Below, in pieces: positions 16,422 through 26,249 of a stretch of DNA of 64,000 nt. The translations under genes and the position numbers were made by a program. This DNA comes from Bradyrhizobium manausense (GTDB lineage Bacteria; Pseudomonadota; Alphaproteobacteria; Rhizobiales; Xanthobacteraceae), in the NCBI RefSeq assembly GCF_001440035.1, contig NZ_LJYG01000062.1:44558-108557 (forward strand). Reading direction: 5' to 3'. The notes below the pieces were generated by a model. It searched no databases. It saw only the letters and a list, made by a program, of their open reading frames with translations, and had not been told where the DNA came from. Numbering within the stretch: position 1 is the stretch's first letter; the number at the start of each line of letters is the position of its first letter.

Positions 16422-17322
16422 CCGCTTCTCCCGCTGTGCTAAGTAATTCAGTGAGGCAGACATCAAGCGAATGCTGCCAAGCTCCCAACCTGACCCCGAA
16501 TACGCGTTCAGCCTTGGACGAATCCAGGCGCGAGTTCCGTGGCCTGCGCGCCGAGGTCGGGTACTCGTCCGTTGTGACCGCTTCGAGCTTGGGAACCGGG
16601 ATTCCGCGACGGGAGAGCCCATTAAAGATCGCCTCTGCAAACCCATACCAAGACGTTTCACCTTGCCCGACGAGATGAAATATTCCCGCGCTCGTCCTTC
16701 GATCGATCGACGGTAGCCGCGCAATCACCTGGAGAAGACCCGTCGCCAAGTCGAACGCAGATGTTGGATTGCCAACTTGGTCTCCGACAACCCGAACGAC
16801 AGGTCGCGTCTCAGCTAGGCGCAGCATGGTGCGAACGAAATTGGCACCGTACGGGCTGTACAGCCACGAGCACCTGACGATGGTTGCTAGTGGATGCGCT
16901 GCCAGCACCGCCGCTTCGCTCGCCAACTTCGAGGCGCCATACACATTCAACGGGGCTGGAATATCGGATTCATCGTAAGCGTCGGGCTTGGTGCCGCTGA
17001 ATACATAGTCGGTCGAAAGATGTACGAACGGAATGTTCATCTGCCAAGCGACGTCAGCCAACGCAGCTGCACCGTCGCGATTGACGCTGAACGCTTTGGC
17101 AACTTCGCTTTCTGCTTGGTCAACCGCAGTATATGCAGCCGCATTGATGATGACGGATGGCCAGATCGACGCGACGAGCTTGTCGATGTCCTGGCGGGCT
17201 TCTAAATCGAGGTCCGGCCGCCCGAGTGCCACTATCGGCCGCCCATGGTGGCAAGCAACCTCATGAAGACACCTGGCCAACTGTCCTTTGCGGCCCGTGA
17301 CTAGAATGGGTCTCTGCGCCAT
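16330..17322 (-). CDS. rfbD: dTDP-4-dehydrorhamnose reductase with overlapping C-terminal extension
   Basis: This is an SDR-type reductase: '[14 protein letters not shown]' at the N-terminus (NADPH site), '[15 protein letters not shown]', '[10 protein letters not shown]' and the catalytic 'YGASKLASE'. It completes dTDP-L-rhamnose. The normal end of the family is near '[16 protein letters not shown]' (about residue 295); here the frame runs on for some 35 more residues with unrelated composition and overlaps the start of rfbA by 92 bp. A GAGGACT ribosome site precedes the ATG. The tail looks like read-through after loss of an original stop and may be harmless. Cotranscription with rfbA is nearly certain. 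Confidence 0.92.
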   Translation of the reverse strand: MAQRPILVTGRKGQLARCLHEVACHHGRPIVALGRPDLDLEARQDIDKLVASIWPSVIINAAAYTAVDQAESEVAKAFSVNRDGAAALADVAWQMNIPFVHLSTDYVFSGTKPDAYDESDIPAPLNVYGASKLASEAAVLAAHPLATIVRCSWLYSPYGANFVRTMLRLAETRPVVRVVGDQVGNPTSAFDLATGLLQVIARLPSIDRRTSAGIFHLVGQGETSWYGFAEAIFNGLSRRGIPVPKLEAVTTDEYPTSARRPRNSRLDSSKAERVFGVRLGAWQHSLDVCLTELLSTAGEADAERNCSSWRQRNAAVSDHTGGQQTVAPGL

Positions 17323-17467
17323 TTTGAGTCCTCAATCTTGGCCAGCCAGGAGACCTAGACAGACATTCTCCGCCATAGATCGCCCAGCGAGCGCGCTCAT
17401 CATCAGCCGACACGTGCGTAGTCGGAACCGGATTTGCTGCGAAGGAACGCGACTCTCGGCTTGGCAA

Positions 17468-17746
17468 TCATCGGTCTTCGTGTTTCCAGCCGTTGCAGTG
17501 CGCAACCTCGTGTTCGCGGACGCGCGCCTGATCTTCCATTGAGCTCACCCGCCCGATCTTGGGAACAATAATCAAACATCCTCCAGAGCCCCACATAGAG
17601 CAGCCGAAGATCTGCTTTCCTTCGGCGGCTGCCGCACCGAGGGTCCGACAGAGCAAATCGATTTGCGGAAGAGACAACTCCAGCTCCACCATTCCGGGGG
17701 GAGCGGGTGCAATCCAGGCAGGCGGCGGAGATTGAATATCGATCAT
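17468..17746 (-). CDS. Small protein with a C-terminal zinc-protease-like motif
   Basis: A strong ribosome site (GGGGAGGTG) five bases before the ATG supports this 92-residue gene. Near the C-terminus is 'REHEVAHCNGWKHED', that is H-E-V-A-H-C-N-G-W-K-H, which fits the extended zincin pattern HExxHxxGxxH. The N-terminal half has a proline-rich start and a leucine-rich helix ('ELELSLPQIDLLCRTLG'), and the middle is a hydrophobic strand pair ('GGCLIIVPKI'). There is no signal peptide. Similar short proteins with H-E-x-A-H-C-N-G-W are common in Rhizobiales and their phages. A minimal metallopeptidase or a metal-binding regulator are both possible. It lies between rfbD and the chain-length gene and reads away from the latter. 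Confidence 0.7.
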   Translation of the reverse strand: MIDIQSPPPAWIAPAPPGMVELELSLPQIDLLCRTLGAAAAEGKQIFGCSMWGSGGCLIIVPKIGRVSSMEDQARVREHEVAHCNGWKHEDR

Positions 17747-18073
17747 TTCACACCTCCCCGAGACACGCGCTCCGGCCGGAGCCGTAAAATAATGAGGCTC
17801 ACGACCCCATTAACCCGCACGCGCTCCGACATCATTGAATTTTGCCACTCTCTTTAAATATAAGCAGGAAACAAAATAGTTCAGAGAACGCCGATACTTG
17901 ACGCAATCTCAACGAAACTCGGCGCGGCCATCGTCATTGGATGGCGACCTTAATAACAGATTAATATTTAATTTTGCAACTGGATTTTTATAATATATGA
18001 TTTAATACGAAATGGGCAGCAGCCTCCCCCTGCACTGTCGCAATGACGGCGCGATCCGCTTCAAAGGTACCCG
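17747..18073. promoter_or_regulatory. AT-rich intergenic region upstream of the exoP-like operon
   Basis: About 330 bp hold no credible gene. The part from about 17940 to 18015 is very AT-rich (runs such as TTAATATTTAATTTT and TATAATATATGATTTAATA). It should contain the promoter of the rightward export operon and that of the small zincin-like gene. Similar AT-rich gaps precede the other transcription units of this cluster, which would suit silencing by the two H-NS-like proteins nearby. Confidence 0.45.
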
Positions 18074-20407
18074 ATGCTCCAGAGCAATCTTCTACACACC
18101 GAGAGAACGCGCGTCGCGCTGAGCGGTCAGAGTTCGTTCGATCAGCCGGACAGCGGCGGATTTGGAGACCTTGTCAAACTTGCAGTCAGCTTTTTGAGGA
18201 GGCAGTACATCGTGATCGCTGTTACTGTCGTCCTTGCATGCGCCGCCAGCGTGCTTTACTTGCGATTGGCCCCTCCTACCTACACGGCGCAGGCCCAGGT
18301 TCTGCTTGGAATTCCCAGGGCACAGTTCGTGCAGCAACAGTCTCTTCTTGCCGAACCGGCCTTCGACGTCACTCAAATCGAGACGCAGCTTCAGATCCTG
18401 AAATCAAAGGCGATCGCGACCAAGGTCTTCAATCAATTGAAGCTTGCCGACGACCCAGACTTCAATGGATCAAGTTCATCACTGCTTTCGTCGTGGCACT
18501 GGGCTCGAGCTCAGATTTCGGCTTCGAACAATCCTCCTCCATCGGATACAGAGGACGATCCGTCCGAAGGGGCCCTCGGGGTTTTCCTAAATCGACTCTC
18601 GGCAACTCGCGTCGGCGTGAGTAACGTAATCGAAATCAGCTTCAGTTCGAGTAGCGCTCCACGGGCGGCCGAGATCGTGAACGCGGTTGCTAACGCCTAT
18701 GTCACCGATCAGCTGGACGCGAGGTTCGAAGCCAATCGGAGGGCAACGAGTTGGTTACAGGAGAGAATGCACGATCTTGGCGAGCAGGCTCTCACTGCCC
18801 AGCGCGCAGTCGATACCTACAAGGCCCAGAACAACATCGTCGCCTCCGACGGCAAATCAATCGACGAGCAACTGATCACCCAGCTCAACACTCGATTGGC
18901 CGCCGCGCGGGCTCAAACCTCTGAAGCCAGCGCGAAGTTAACGCGGTACGAAACTCTTCTCAGCTCAGATCCAGCAAGGCAACCACCGCTCGGCGGTCTC
19001 GATGCCATCGGAACAGACGCAACAAACAGTACAATTCTAACGACTCTCCGCCAGCAATATCTTGAACTCGCGCGTCGCGAGGCCGAGCTAGCTAGTCGGG
19101 TCGGTCGCGACCACTTGGCTGTCGTGAACATCCGCAACCGAATGCGGGAGTATCGAACCTCCATGTTCGATGAGGTCCGGCGCCTCGCCGAAATCAGCCG
19201 AAGCGAGGCCGAGCTCGCCAAGCAAAGACAACAGGAGATTGAGAAGCAGCTTGCCGAAGCCGTGTCAAAATCTCAATCGGTGAATTCCGCTGAACTCACG
19301 ATTAGAGATCTGGAAAGCCGTGCAAAGGGCTTGCGCAGCTTGTACGAGAGCTTTCTGCAGCGCTACATGGGTTCAACGCAGCAGGAGACATTTCCAATTT
19401 CGGAGACGCGGGTGATCTTTGGCGCCTCACCGCCTCAAAGCAGGAGCAAACCAAAAACCAACCTCGTGCTGGGCCTCGGGATGTTTGCAGGGGTCGCTCT
19501 CGGAGTCCTCCTGGGGCTCCTGCGAGATGTCATGGACGGGGTCTTTCGTACGTCATCCCAGATCGAAGCCGGCCTCGAGCTACCCTGCTTGTGCCTTGTA
19601 CCGGCATTGCAAGCTCCAAAGCCCTCGAAATCGCCTGCCAAGTCTTCGCAGGCGGAGGAAGACCTGCGCTCAAGGACGATCTCCAATGTTCCGGCGATTC
19701 ATCGCGCGGTGGTCGAAATGCCGCTCTCCCGCTTCACCGAAGCTATCCGTTCCATCAAGCTTGCGGTGGACCACAGCCCGGCGAAGACTTCGAACCAGGT
19801 GATCGGGATAACCTCGGCCCTTCCCAATGAAGGCAAGACAACCATCGCAGCATCTCTGGCCCAGCTGATTGGGCACAGCGGAAAACGGGCCATCATCGTC
19901 GATTGCGACCTGAGGAACCCGTCCTTGACCGCAAGTATCTGTCCAAAAGCTTCTGCAGGCCTCATCGAGGTTTCCAATGGCAGTCGCTCGCTCGAGGACG
20001 TCATCTGGCGAGATCCGAAGACCAATCTCGTCTTCCTTCCGGCCGTGCGCCGCGGAGCACTATTTCATACAAGCGAAATTCTTTCCACGGAAGCCATCTG
20101 CAAGCTATTTGAGCGTCTGCGACAGACGTATGATTATGTGATCGTGGATCTTCCACCGCTCACTCCTCTGGTCGACGTGCGTGTAACATCTCCGCTGGTT
20201 GACTGTTACATTCTCGTGGTCGAATGGGGACGCACGAAGACCGATGTCGTTCAGCACGCCCTGCACACTGCACCGACCATTTCGGATTCGGTGATCGGAG
20301 CGGTTCTCAACAAAACCAACATCAAAGCAATGGCTCGCTACGACGCGTCTCGCAGCGACTACTACAACGACAGCCATTACATTCGATATGGCTTTTCCGA
20401 CTCCTGA
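18074..20407 (+). CDS. Exopolysaccharide chain-length regulator fused to BY-type tyrosine kinase (ExoP/Wzc-like)
   Basis: The 777-residue protein has the Wzc/ExoP layout. A cytoplasmic N-terminus precedes TM1 ('YIVIAVTVVLACAASVLYL'), followed by a large periplasmic Wzz domain with long coiled coils (about 200-420), TM2 ('LVLGLGMFAGVALGVLLGLL') and a cytoplasmic kinase. Walker A is 'SALPNEGKTTIA' (about 579), Walker A' 'IIVDCDLRNPS' (about 606) and Walker B 'YVIVDLPPLTP' (about 688). The tail is tyrosine-rich ('RYDASRSDYYNDSHYIRYG'), the cluster that is autophosphorylated in this family. It controls polymer length and export with the Wzy-like protein encoded next. AAAGG precedes the ATG. Confidence 0.92.
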   Translation: MLQSNLLHTERTRVALSGQSSFDQPDSGGFGDLVKLAVSFLRRQYIVIAVTVVLACAASVLYLRLAPPTYTAQAQVLLGIPRAQFVQQQSLLAEPAFDVTQIETQLQILKSKAIATKVFNQLKLADDPDFNGSSSSLLSSWHWARAQISASNNPPPSDTEDDPSEGALGVFLNRLSATRVGVSNVIEISFSSSSAPRAAEIVNAVANAYVTDQLDARFEANRRATSWLQERMHDLGEQALTAQRAVDTYKAQNNIVASDGKSIDEQLITQLNTRLAAARAQTSEASAKLTRYETLLSSDPARQPPLGGLDAIGTDATNSTILTTLRQQYLELARREAELASRVGRDHLAVVNIRNRMREYRTSMFDEVRRLAEISRSEAELAKQRQQEIEKQLAEAVSKSQSVNSAELTIRDLESRAKGLRSLYESFLQRYMGSTQQETFPISETRVIFGASPPQSRSKPKTNLVLGLGMFAGVALGVLLGLLRDVMDGVFRTSSQIEAGLELPCLCLVPALQAPKPSKSPAKSSQAEEDLRSRTISNVPAIHRAVVEMPLSRFTEAIRSIKLAVDHSPAKTSNQVIGITSALPNEGKTTIAASLAQLIGHSGKRAIIVDCDLRNPSLTASICPKASAGLIEVSNGSRSLEDVIWRDPKTNLVFLPAVRRGALFHTSEILSTEAICKLFERLRQTYDYVIVDLPPLTPLVDVRVTSPLVDCYILVVEWGRTKTDVVQHALHTAPTISDSVIGAVLNKTNIKAMARYDASRSDYYNDSHYIRYGFSDS

Positions 20408-20486
20408 AACCGCAAACAAGGCCAGTGCGAAGTCCGGTTATCGTTGATTAAGCCGACCTCCGCCAGCAATACGGGGATGGTCTCTC

Positions 20487-22472
20487 ATGATTTCCCGATT
20501 CACATTCTTTGCGCTACTCGTGGCGTTATCCTCGGCCATCGCTGTGTCCGAGGGCTTTAAAAGCCCAATTGTCGCATCGGTCATCATGGCCCCCTCGCTT
20601 CTGGCAGCGAGCGTTTTGGTCCCGTCATCTCTACTCGCTCGCTTTGTGAAGGTGCTGAATCCCCTCTCGATTGCGATCCTTGCGGCGCCGATCCTTTGGA
20701 TGATTTTGCAGCTAGTTCCTGTTCCGGTGCAAGGCTGGGGTAACTCGATCTGGATAACTGCATCGGCTGCACTGAACGAACCGTTGGCCGAAAGAATCAC
20801 GGTAGACATCCGGGCCACGGTGCTCTCGCTTGTTCAGTACAATGCCGTTTTGGCCACCGGTCTTGTCGCGGTGATCGTGGCGCTCGACAGACAGCGGGCT
20901 GCCGATTTCCTCTACGTCCTATTGTGCATCGCGAGCTGCGGAGCGGCGATATCACTGCTGTCGTGGGCCATGGAGTTCCGAAACGAGTTCGCGCCCGCAT
21001 CAGAGGGCGGTCATGTCGCCCCTGTGTTAGGTACTCTGCTATCGTGCGCAGCTATCCTGCGCGAATTGGACGACGCGCGCCGCCGGCGCGAGCCCCGACC
21101 AGCCTTTATGCCCGCCAATTGGGCGTTGCCCGTGGCGCTTGCGTCCTTGTTGGTCTGCCTTCTGGCTCTTGTTCTCCGCGAGACCCCCACCGTCTTCATT
21201 GCCACTTTGCTTGGAGCGGAGCTGCTGCTTGCGATTCCAATCATTCGCAAATGGTCCTTGGGAATCTGGGGCAGTACCGGCGTCTTCGCAACAGCTACGC
21301 TGATCTTCGTCGCGTTTTTTACAGCCATCCCGGCCAAGAAGGATACGGATCTGACGATCGCGATAGCGACCCAAAGCCAGAGCGCAACCGAGCGGATGCT
21401 CCAGGATATTCGACCGACGGGGTTCGGGGCGGGCTCGTTCGGTTCAGTGCTACCAATCTATCGGGACATTGGCGTAAGCTCCATTCGCGAGCGCCCGACC
21501 GACGCGGCCTCAATCGCAATAGATATGGGACGGGTATTCTTCTGCGGCCTGCTTCTGGTCGTAGCGGTGACTGCCTGGACGCTGGTGAAGCGATCTCTGT
21601 CGCGCGGGCGCGACTATTTGTATCCTACGCTAGGCGCAGCGGCAGCGGTATCGGTAGCGGTAATAGGTCTCTCCGCCGGAGGGCTGACGGATTTAGGCCC
21701 ATCACTGCTACTGGCCGGCCTCTTTGGGTTGGCATTCGGGCGGAGCTTGGCAGGTGCGGGGCATGAAACCAATTGTCCGCCGCCGCAAGAGCCGATCGAT
21801 CGCAGGCACCTCCGATCAACTCTTCCGGCGCAGATGGGGCATCGCGTCCTCATGGTTTTGCTAGCCGTAGCGCTACTGTCGCAAACGATTTGGCTTCTTG
21901 CGGACCCGCGGTATTCCGACGACGCGATCCCTGCTTCGGCCGGCCACATCCTGAGAACAGTTATGCTTAGGGCGAGCTTGAGCGAGTCAGCGCAGGAGGA
22001 ACAATCCGACCGCTGGCTTGTCCGTCGCAATTTCAACACAGGTGATCTGCTGTCAACGAAATCTCGCGTGACGGCGAGTCCCTCAGCCCTCCACCTGCTC
22101 ATATCGCAGCTGCACTCTTCGCCGCTGCGTGGCGAGCTCTGGCTCCTCCTTGCGGCTGCCTCGGCCGAGACCGAGAAGCCCGAGTATGACATGGCCGGGC
22201 TCCTTAAGATGTCGTATTACACGACCCCTAACGAGGTCGACCTGTTTTCACTGCGGCTTTCTTTAGCGCTGTCTCGCGATGGACTCGTTAGAAACCCAGA
22301 ATTGCGTGACCTCATCAAGAGGGACATTGAAATTGTCCTGACGCGGCAGCGCACTCTCGAACCAGCGCTCATGGCGGCCTACCGATCCGCCTCGGCGGGC
22401 GGCAAAGTTTTCGCCGAGAATCTCATGTCCGGACTGAATGCCAGCTACTCGCAGCAGAAGAAAACGGACTAG
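20487..22472 (+). CDS. Polytopic membrane protein, O-antigen polymerase/ligase-like
   Basis: The 661-residue protein has about ten hydrophobic segments and a long soluble C-terminus. The block 'RPTGFGAGSFGSVLPIYRD' on the outer face resembles the G-x-G-S-F ... Y motif of the Wzy_C / WaaL family loop. The periplasmic loop sits between TMs as in ligases, and the last 170 residues are helical. It follows the ExoP-like gene by 79 bp on the same strand. In this position a polymerase for the repeat unit, working with the chain-length regulator, is the best guess. Family assignment rests on topology and one motif only. Confidence 0.7.
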   Translation: MISRFTFFALLVALSSAIAVSEGFKSPIVASVIMAPSLLAASVLVPSSLLARFVKVLNPLSIAILAAPILWMILQLVPVPVQGWGNSIWITASAALNEPLAERITVDIRATVLSLVQYNAVLATGLVAVIVALDRQRAADFLYVLLCIASCGAAISLLSWAMEFRNEFAPASEGGHVAPVLGTLLSCAAILRELDDARRRREPRPAFMPANWALPVALASLLVCLLALVLRETPTVFIATLLGAELLLAIPIIRKWSLGIWGSTGVFATATLIFVAFFTAIPAKKDTDLTIAIATQSQSATERMLQDIRPTGFGAGSFGSVLPIYRDIGVSSIRERPTDAASIAIDMGRVFFCGLLLVVAVTAWTLVKRSLSRGRDYLYPTLGAAAAVSVAVIGLSAGGLTDLGPSLLLAGLFGLAFGRSLAGAGHETNCPPPQEPIDRRHLRSTLPAQMGHRVLMVLLAVALLSQTIWLLADPRYSDDAIPASAGHILRTVMLRASLSESAQEEQSDRWLVRRNFNTGDLLSTKSRVTASPSALHLLISQLHSSPLRGELWLLLAAASAETEKPEYDMAGLLKMSYYTTPNEVDLFSLRLSLALSRDGLVRNPELRDLIKRDIEIVLTRQRTLEPALMAAYRSASAGGKVFAENLMSGLNASYSQQKKTD

Positions 22473-22581
22473 CGCCATGTCGGCGCCGGGGATGATTCTT
22501 GATTTTTGACTTGAACAAATTAAATCAATTGGTTAATATACATTTAAATTTTTCGGCATTTAAAATCTTGTGTTCCTGGTG

Positions 22582-24054
22582 ATGAACTTCGTCAACCGGC
22601 ATATTGCGGAACAAGACTGCGAGGCGGCCGGGACGCGCTTGCCGTCCTCGCTATCTTCCGGGCGAAAGTGGCCGATCCGGTACGATTCCATCGAACTTGC
22701 GGTCGTCGCTGCCGACCTCATGGCTATTTTGATCGCGAGCCTTTTGTCCTCGCTGGTCAGTGACATCCGCACCGGCTGGACCATGACTGAAGTGGGGCAG
22801 AGCGTTGCACACGCGCTGCTTGCGGCGAGCTTTTTCGGTTCCGTATCAAAATTGAAGGGCCTTTATGCGCCCCCCGAATTGCTTGTGCTGGGCACGCAGA
22901 TTCGAGGTGTTTGTCTAGCCTGGAGCTGGTTGGTTCTGTTGGCGTTGGCGGTGGATGCCTTGAGCATCTCTCCGCAATTCTCCCGGGGCGCTGGGCCATT
23001 CTTCGCTGTGTTCGGTCTCGCTTGCCTGATTGCCGAGCGATGCCTGTTCAGGGCCCTTCTACTTAAAGGCCTGAGTGGCCGAAAGTTCGCCGGGACAACC
23101 ATCGTTCTCATTACGGATCAACCGCTGTCCGAATATGCTGGGCTGTCACAGAGTCTTGCAATACTCGGCTTTAGCGTAGCTGGCCGATTCACCCTACCTC
23201 CGATCGGCTCCAGTGCCGCTTCTCGAAAGCGACTGAGTGCGCGAGTGATTGAGCACATTCGCGGTTCGACGATCGATGAAATCGTCCTGGAGGCAAATCC
23301 CGACCGGTGGCCTGAGTGGCGCACGCTTTTGGCCGACCTGAAAGTTCTGCCAATTCCGATTTTTTTTGTGCCGGTCGGCGCGACTTCAGATTTGCTCCGT
23401 CATCCTACGCGGCGCATCGGTGGTGCCGTCTGCATAGAACTCCAGCATGGCCCCTTGTCGTTTGTGGCAAACGCAACAAAGCGCGCTATCGACCTATTCG
23501 GCGCCGGACTTTCCTTGATTATTCTGGCTCCTTTCCTGGCCTTGGTTGCGCTTGCAATTAAGGTTGATTCTTCCGGGCCCGTTCTATTCAAGCAACGGCG
23601 CTGCGGTTTTAACGGCCACCACTTCTTGATCCGCAAGTTCCGTACCATGCATGTGATGGAGGACGGGCCTACTGTAGTTCAAGCGATCCCCGCAGATCAC
23701 CGCGTCACACGCGTTGGAAAATGGCTGCGCCGCACCAGCCTGGACGAGTTGCCGCAGTTGCTTAACGTGCTCGATGGGAGCATGTCGCTCGTTGGCCCGC
23801 GCCCTCACGCCTTGGCGCACGACGGGCAGTTCAATAAACTCTTGCGGAATTATGCTTTCCGGCGCCGCGTCAAGCCCGGCTTGACCGGCTGGGCACAAAT
23901 ACACGGGTGCCGCGGTCCCACGCCTAATTCAGCCGCAATCGAACGACGCGTTGAATATGACCTGTGGTACATCGACAACTGGAGCTTGCAACTCGACCTG
24001 GCAATCTTGTTGCGGACGCCGCTTGAGGTGTTCAGAGGACGCAATGCCCTCTAG
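22582..24054 (+). CDS. Polyprenyl-phosphate glycosylphosphotransferase (initiating sugar transferase, WcaJ/PssY type)
   Basis: I prefer the ATG at 22582 over a GTG four codons earlier; neither has a strong ribosome site. The N-terminal half has four to five membrane segments and a CoA-binding-like domain. The C-terminal catalytic domain is typical of the bacterial sugar transferase family: '[20 protein letters not shown]', '[10 protein letters not shown]', 'IRKFRTMH', '[20 protein letters not shown]' and 'SLVGPRPHA', then '[17 protein letters not shown]'. The Asp-Glu pair in 'SLDELPQ' is catalytic. It starts repeat-unit assembly by moving a hexose-1-phosphate to undecaprenyl phosphate. It ends the export operon and converges on the H-NS-like gene. 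Confidence 0.92.
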   Translation: MNFVNRHIAEQDCEAAGTRLPSSLSSGRKWPIRYDSIELAVVAADLMAILIASLLSSLVSDIRTGWTMTEVGQSVAHALLAASFFGSVSKLKGLYAPPELLVLGTQIRGVCLAWSWLVLLALAVDALSISPQFSRGAGPFFAVFGLACLIAERCLFRALLLKGLSGRKFAGTTIVLITDQPLSEYAGLSQSLAILGFSVAGRFTLPPIGSSAASRKRLSARVIEHIRGSTIDEIVLEANPDRWPEWRTLLADLKVLPIPIFFVPVGATSDLLRHPTRRIGGAVCIELQHGPLSFVANATKRAIDLFGAGLSLIILAPFLALVALAIKVDSSGPVLFKQRRCGFNGHHFLIRKFRTMHVMEDGPTVVQAIPADHRVTRVGKWLRRTSLDELPQLLNVLDGSMSLVGPRPHALAHDGQFNKLLRNYAFRRRVKPGLTGWAQIHGCRGPTPNSAAIERRVEYDLWYIDNWSLQLDLAILLRTPLEVFRGRNAL

Positions 24055-24109
24055 CCAACATTATCCACGGACCACGTCAGTACCGCAGAGCCCGCGCGCC
24101 GACCGGGAC

Positions 24110-24478
24110 CTAAGCTCGCTGGCGGGCTTTCCCGCCGGCGTCGCTGATCTGGAACTCTTCGATCTTGCGTCCGGATTTCATTGCAGCCACCAACCAGCGC
24201 GGCCGCTTGCCACGACCGGACCAAGTTTCGGACGTTTGAGGATTCCGATATTTTGGAAGTACCCGAGGATACCTGCGTCGCGGCTTGTCGTCCGGAACTC
24301 TTTCAAAAGAACTCGGGTCCCGCGGCCCTCGGGCTTCTCCATTAAGCACGGCCAAACGCTTTTCCAGCTCCTGCTTTTCGGCCTTGATCCGGGCTGACAA
24401 AATGCCACTGATCTCTTCGTGGAGCACCCAAAGATCATCAAGGGACATGATCTCTAATTCAAGCTTCTTCGGGGACAT
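24110..24478 (-). CDS. H-NS-like nucleoid protein (copy 1)
   Basis: The 122-residue protein has the two H-NS parts. An N-terminal coiled-coil oligomerisation helix ('LDDLWVLHEEISGILSARIK') precedes the C-terminal DNA-binding block 'YRNPQTSETWSGRGKRPRW', where the R-G-R type hook that reads the minor groove of AT-rich DNA is G-R-G-K. It should bind and silence AT-rich, often foreign, DNA. It is a clear paralogue of the protein at 25.2 kb; both share 'AEKQELEKRL' in the linker helix. Its position at the end of an AT-rich polysaccharide cluster makes local silencing plausible. Confidence 0.9.
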   Translation of the reverse strand: MSPKKLELEIMSLDDLWVLHEEISGILSARIKAEKQELEKRLAVLNGEARGPRDPSSFERVPDDKPRRRYPRVLPKYRNPQTSETWSGRGKRPRWLVAAMKSGRKIEEFQISDAGGKARQRA

Positions 24479-25193
24479 GTCACCACCCTATAGTTGTACC
24501 TCATTTATATCCCCAGAGAGGACATTAATCAAGCGACAGACAAGCGTTATCCAAAGCGAAATATGGAACCAAAAGAAATGCCCAAGTGAAATACCGGCCG
24601 CCCGACCATTAATCAAGGGCAAAAAAATGCCGAGGCCTGCACATTAATAGCCAAAGACACACATGTCACGTGCACCCGTTGGCCCAAAGTCACCGTCCGA
24701 ATGGAACGCCTAGATCCGCGGGCCGGCGAGTTGCGGAGGCCAGCCAGCCGAAGGCCTTCGCCGTACTCGACTGCGGCGCCGGGCCGTTGTCCGTGGCGCT
24801 TGCTGGGGCGCGCAGCCTCTACAGGACCGCAGCCGTGATCGAATGACTGCCATATCCCTCAGGGCCTGGAGCCGCAATTGGATTTGCAGCTCCAGTAACT
24901 CGATGTCCCTGCAACGCGCCGGAGGCATGATCAACTCGGCCATGCAGGCTTTCAATTGCGAAAGGGGGAGATCGACCACTCTGATTTTTGCGCTGTGCAA
25001 CACGGCAAACCTCGCACGGCCATTATCTAAAAAATATTTATCGCATATTCTCTTAAATCAATTATATTTAAATCTATTCAGGACGTCAATTTGAAATGGG
25101 ATTTCCTTGCTTGCCTACTTTCCATCGGAGCTCGATTTCATGCCGACATCGGCACGATGAAGTTGGAGGCAGCAGAACATCGATAAGGGCAGG
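24479..25193. other. Gap between the two H-NS-like genes
   Basis: About 715 bp contain no gene I would defend strongly. It is AT-rich near both ends (for example 25020-25080) and GC-rich in the middle. One doubtful leftward frame lies in the middle and is listed separately. The AT-rich parts are natural H-NS binding sites and may serve autoregulation. Confidence 0.4.
24710..25003 (-). CDS. Doubtful small protein, possibly a broken gene
   Basis: The first 60 residues look like a real helical protein ('VVDLPLSQLKACMAELIMPP', then 'LLELQIQLRLQALRDMA'). After that the sequence turns into an arginine-rich run of the kind seen when a frame is wrong. The start would be TTG and no ribosome site is clear. 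This may be the front of a gene that lost its frame. No function is suggested. Confidence 0.3.
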   Translation of the reverse strand: MLHSAKIRVVDLPLSQLKACMAELIMPPARCRDIELLELQIQLRLQALRDMAVIRSRLRSCRGCAPQQAPRTTARRRSRVRRRPSAGWPPQLAGPRI

Positions 25194-25571
25194 ATGCGCA
25201 AGGAAGATCTTGAGGCAATGGACTTCGAGGAACTCTGGCTCCTTCACGAGGAGCTAACGAAGGTCCTTGCCGAAAAGATTACAGCGGAGAAACAGGAACT
25301 CGAAAAGCGCCTTTCGCAGCTCTATCGTCTAGACCAAGCAACTCCGGACGAGCGAACTCTCGAACCGAGTGCACCAGTTCGACGCAAATATCCAAAGGTC
25401 ATACCTAAATACTACAACCCGCTTAGACCTTCCGAGACTTGGTCCGGGCGCGGAAAACAACCGCGATGGCTGGTTGCGGCGCTGCAATCGGGACATGTGC
25501 TCGAGGAATTCAAAATTCCGGAAAAAACAGAGGCTTCCGATACGAGCACGAACGAGCAGGAGCATTCGTGA
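25194..25571 (+). CDS. H-NS-like nucleoid protein (copy 2)
   Basis: This is a 125-residue paralogue of the protein at 24.1 kb. The N-terminal coiled coil ('FEELWLLHEELTKVLAEKI') is followed by the linker helix with 'AEKQELEKRL' and the C-terminal DNA-binding block 'YNPLRPSETWSGRGKQPRW'. Copy 1 has 'PQTSETWSGRGKRPRW' at the same place. The two genes are on opposite strands, starts facing each other across an AT-rich gap, so they can share control. H-NS proteins form homo- and hetero-oligomers, and the two may mix. Confidence 0.9.
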   Translation: MRKEDLEAMDFEELWLLHEELTKVLAEKITAEKQELEKRLSQLYRLDQATPDERTLEPSAPVRRKYPKVIPKYYNPLRPSETWSGRGKQPRWLVAALQSGHVLEEFKIPEKTEASDTSTNEQEHS

Positions 25572-25711
25572 AGTGCGCGCTTAGTTGCCCGAGCGTCACT
25601 CGCGTTCGGGTTTAACGGCGCAGCCGCGCGCAGCGCTCAATCCAAAATCGAGTTTGCGTCGAGCGATAAAGATCCTGATAAAGATCCTTGGGCACTCCTA
25701 GAGCACAGCAC

Positions 25712-25966
25712 TCACGCCGCCGCTGCTAGGCTGCCATTTGACTGACTCGGAGCGTTCGTGAGCTGGTGGAGATCCACCAACCGAGTGGCCTCGAATGCCT
25801 CTCGTGATAAAATTCGGTGGGCATCCAGCAGATATCGATAGGCTTCGCGGCCGGCACTCCGTTCGGTCAAGACGCGCTCCATCTCGCCGATGCTCCTCAG
25901 CTTCCGCTGCATTTCAGCCATATCATTGTGAATCGAAGAGGGCGCCAGCTCCCAATTTTCGGACAT
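25712..25966 (-). CDS. Small uncharacterised helical protein
   Basis: An excellent ribosome site (GGAGGAAG) precedes the ATG, and the 84 residues have normal amino-acid composition with one long charged helix ('MQRKLRSIGEMERVLTERSA') and a short alanine tail. No family is recognised. It is likely a real gene. There is no signal peptide or membrane segment. It lies between the second H-NS-like gene and a pseudogene. Confidence 0.6.
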   Translation of the reverse strand: MSENWELAPSSIHNDMAEMQRKLRSIGEMERVLTERSAGREAYRYLLDAHRILSREAFEATRLVDLHQLTNAPSQSNGSLAAAA

Positions 25967-26249
25967 TTCTTCCTCCGCCGGATCGAATTAATATTAAAAT
26001 CTTACCTCAATTAACTCGCGGAACTCCACGAATAAATTTCGTTCACAAATTGTTTCTGTTTTATTCACCGTCGGCAGCGCTTTGAAGATTCTCGAATTTC
26101 CTTAATCCGACGAGAAAAATCTTCTCCGTTGGTTCCGCGGCCTCGGGTTCGCCCACAGGTCTGCCCTTCGGTAGTGAGCCCACGCACCTCGGCTGCGGAT
26201 CTACGGGATGGGACCAAAGTCAGCGCTCGCGTGTAGATTGATCGAAATC

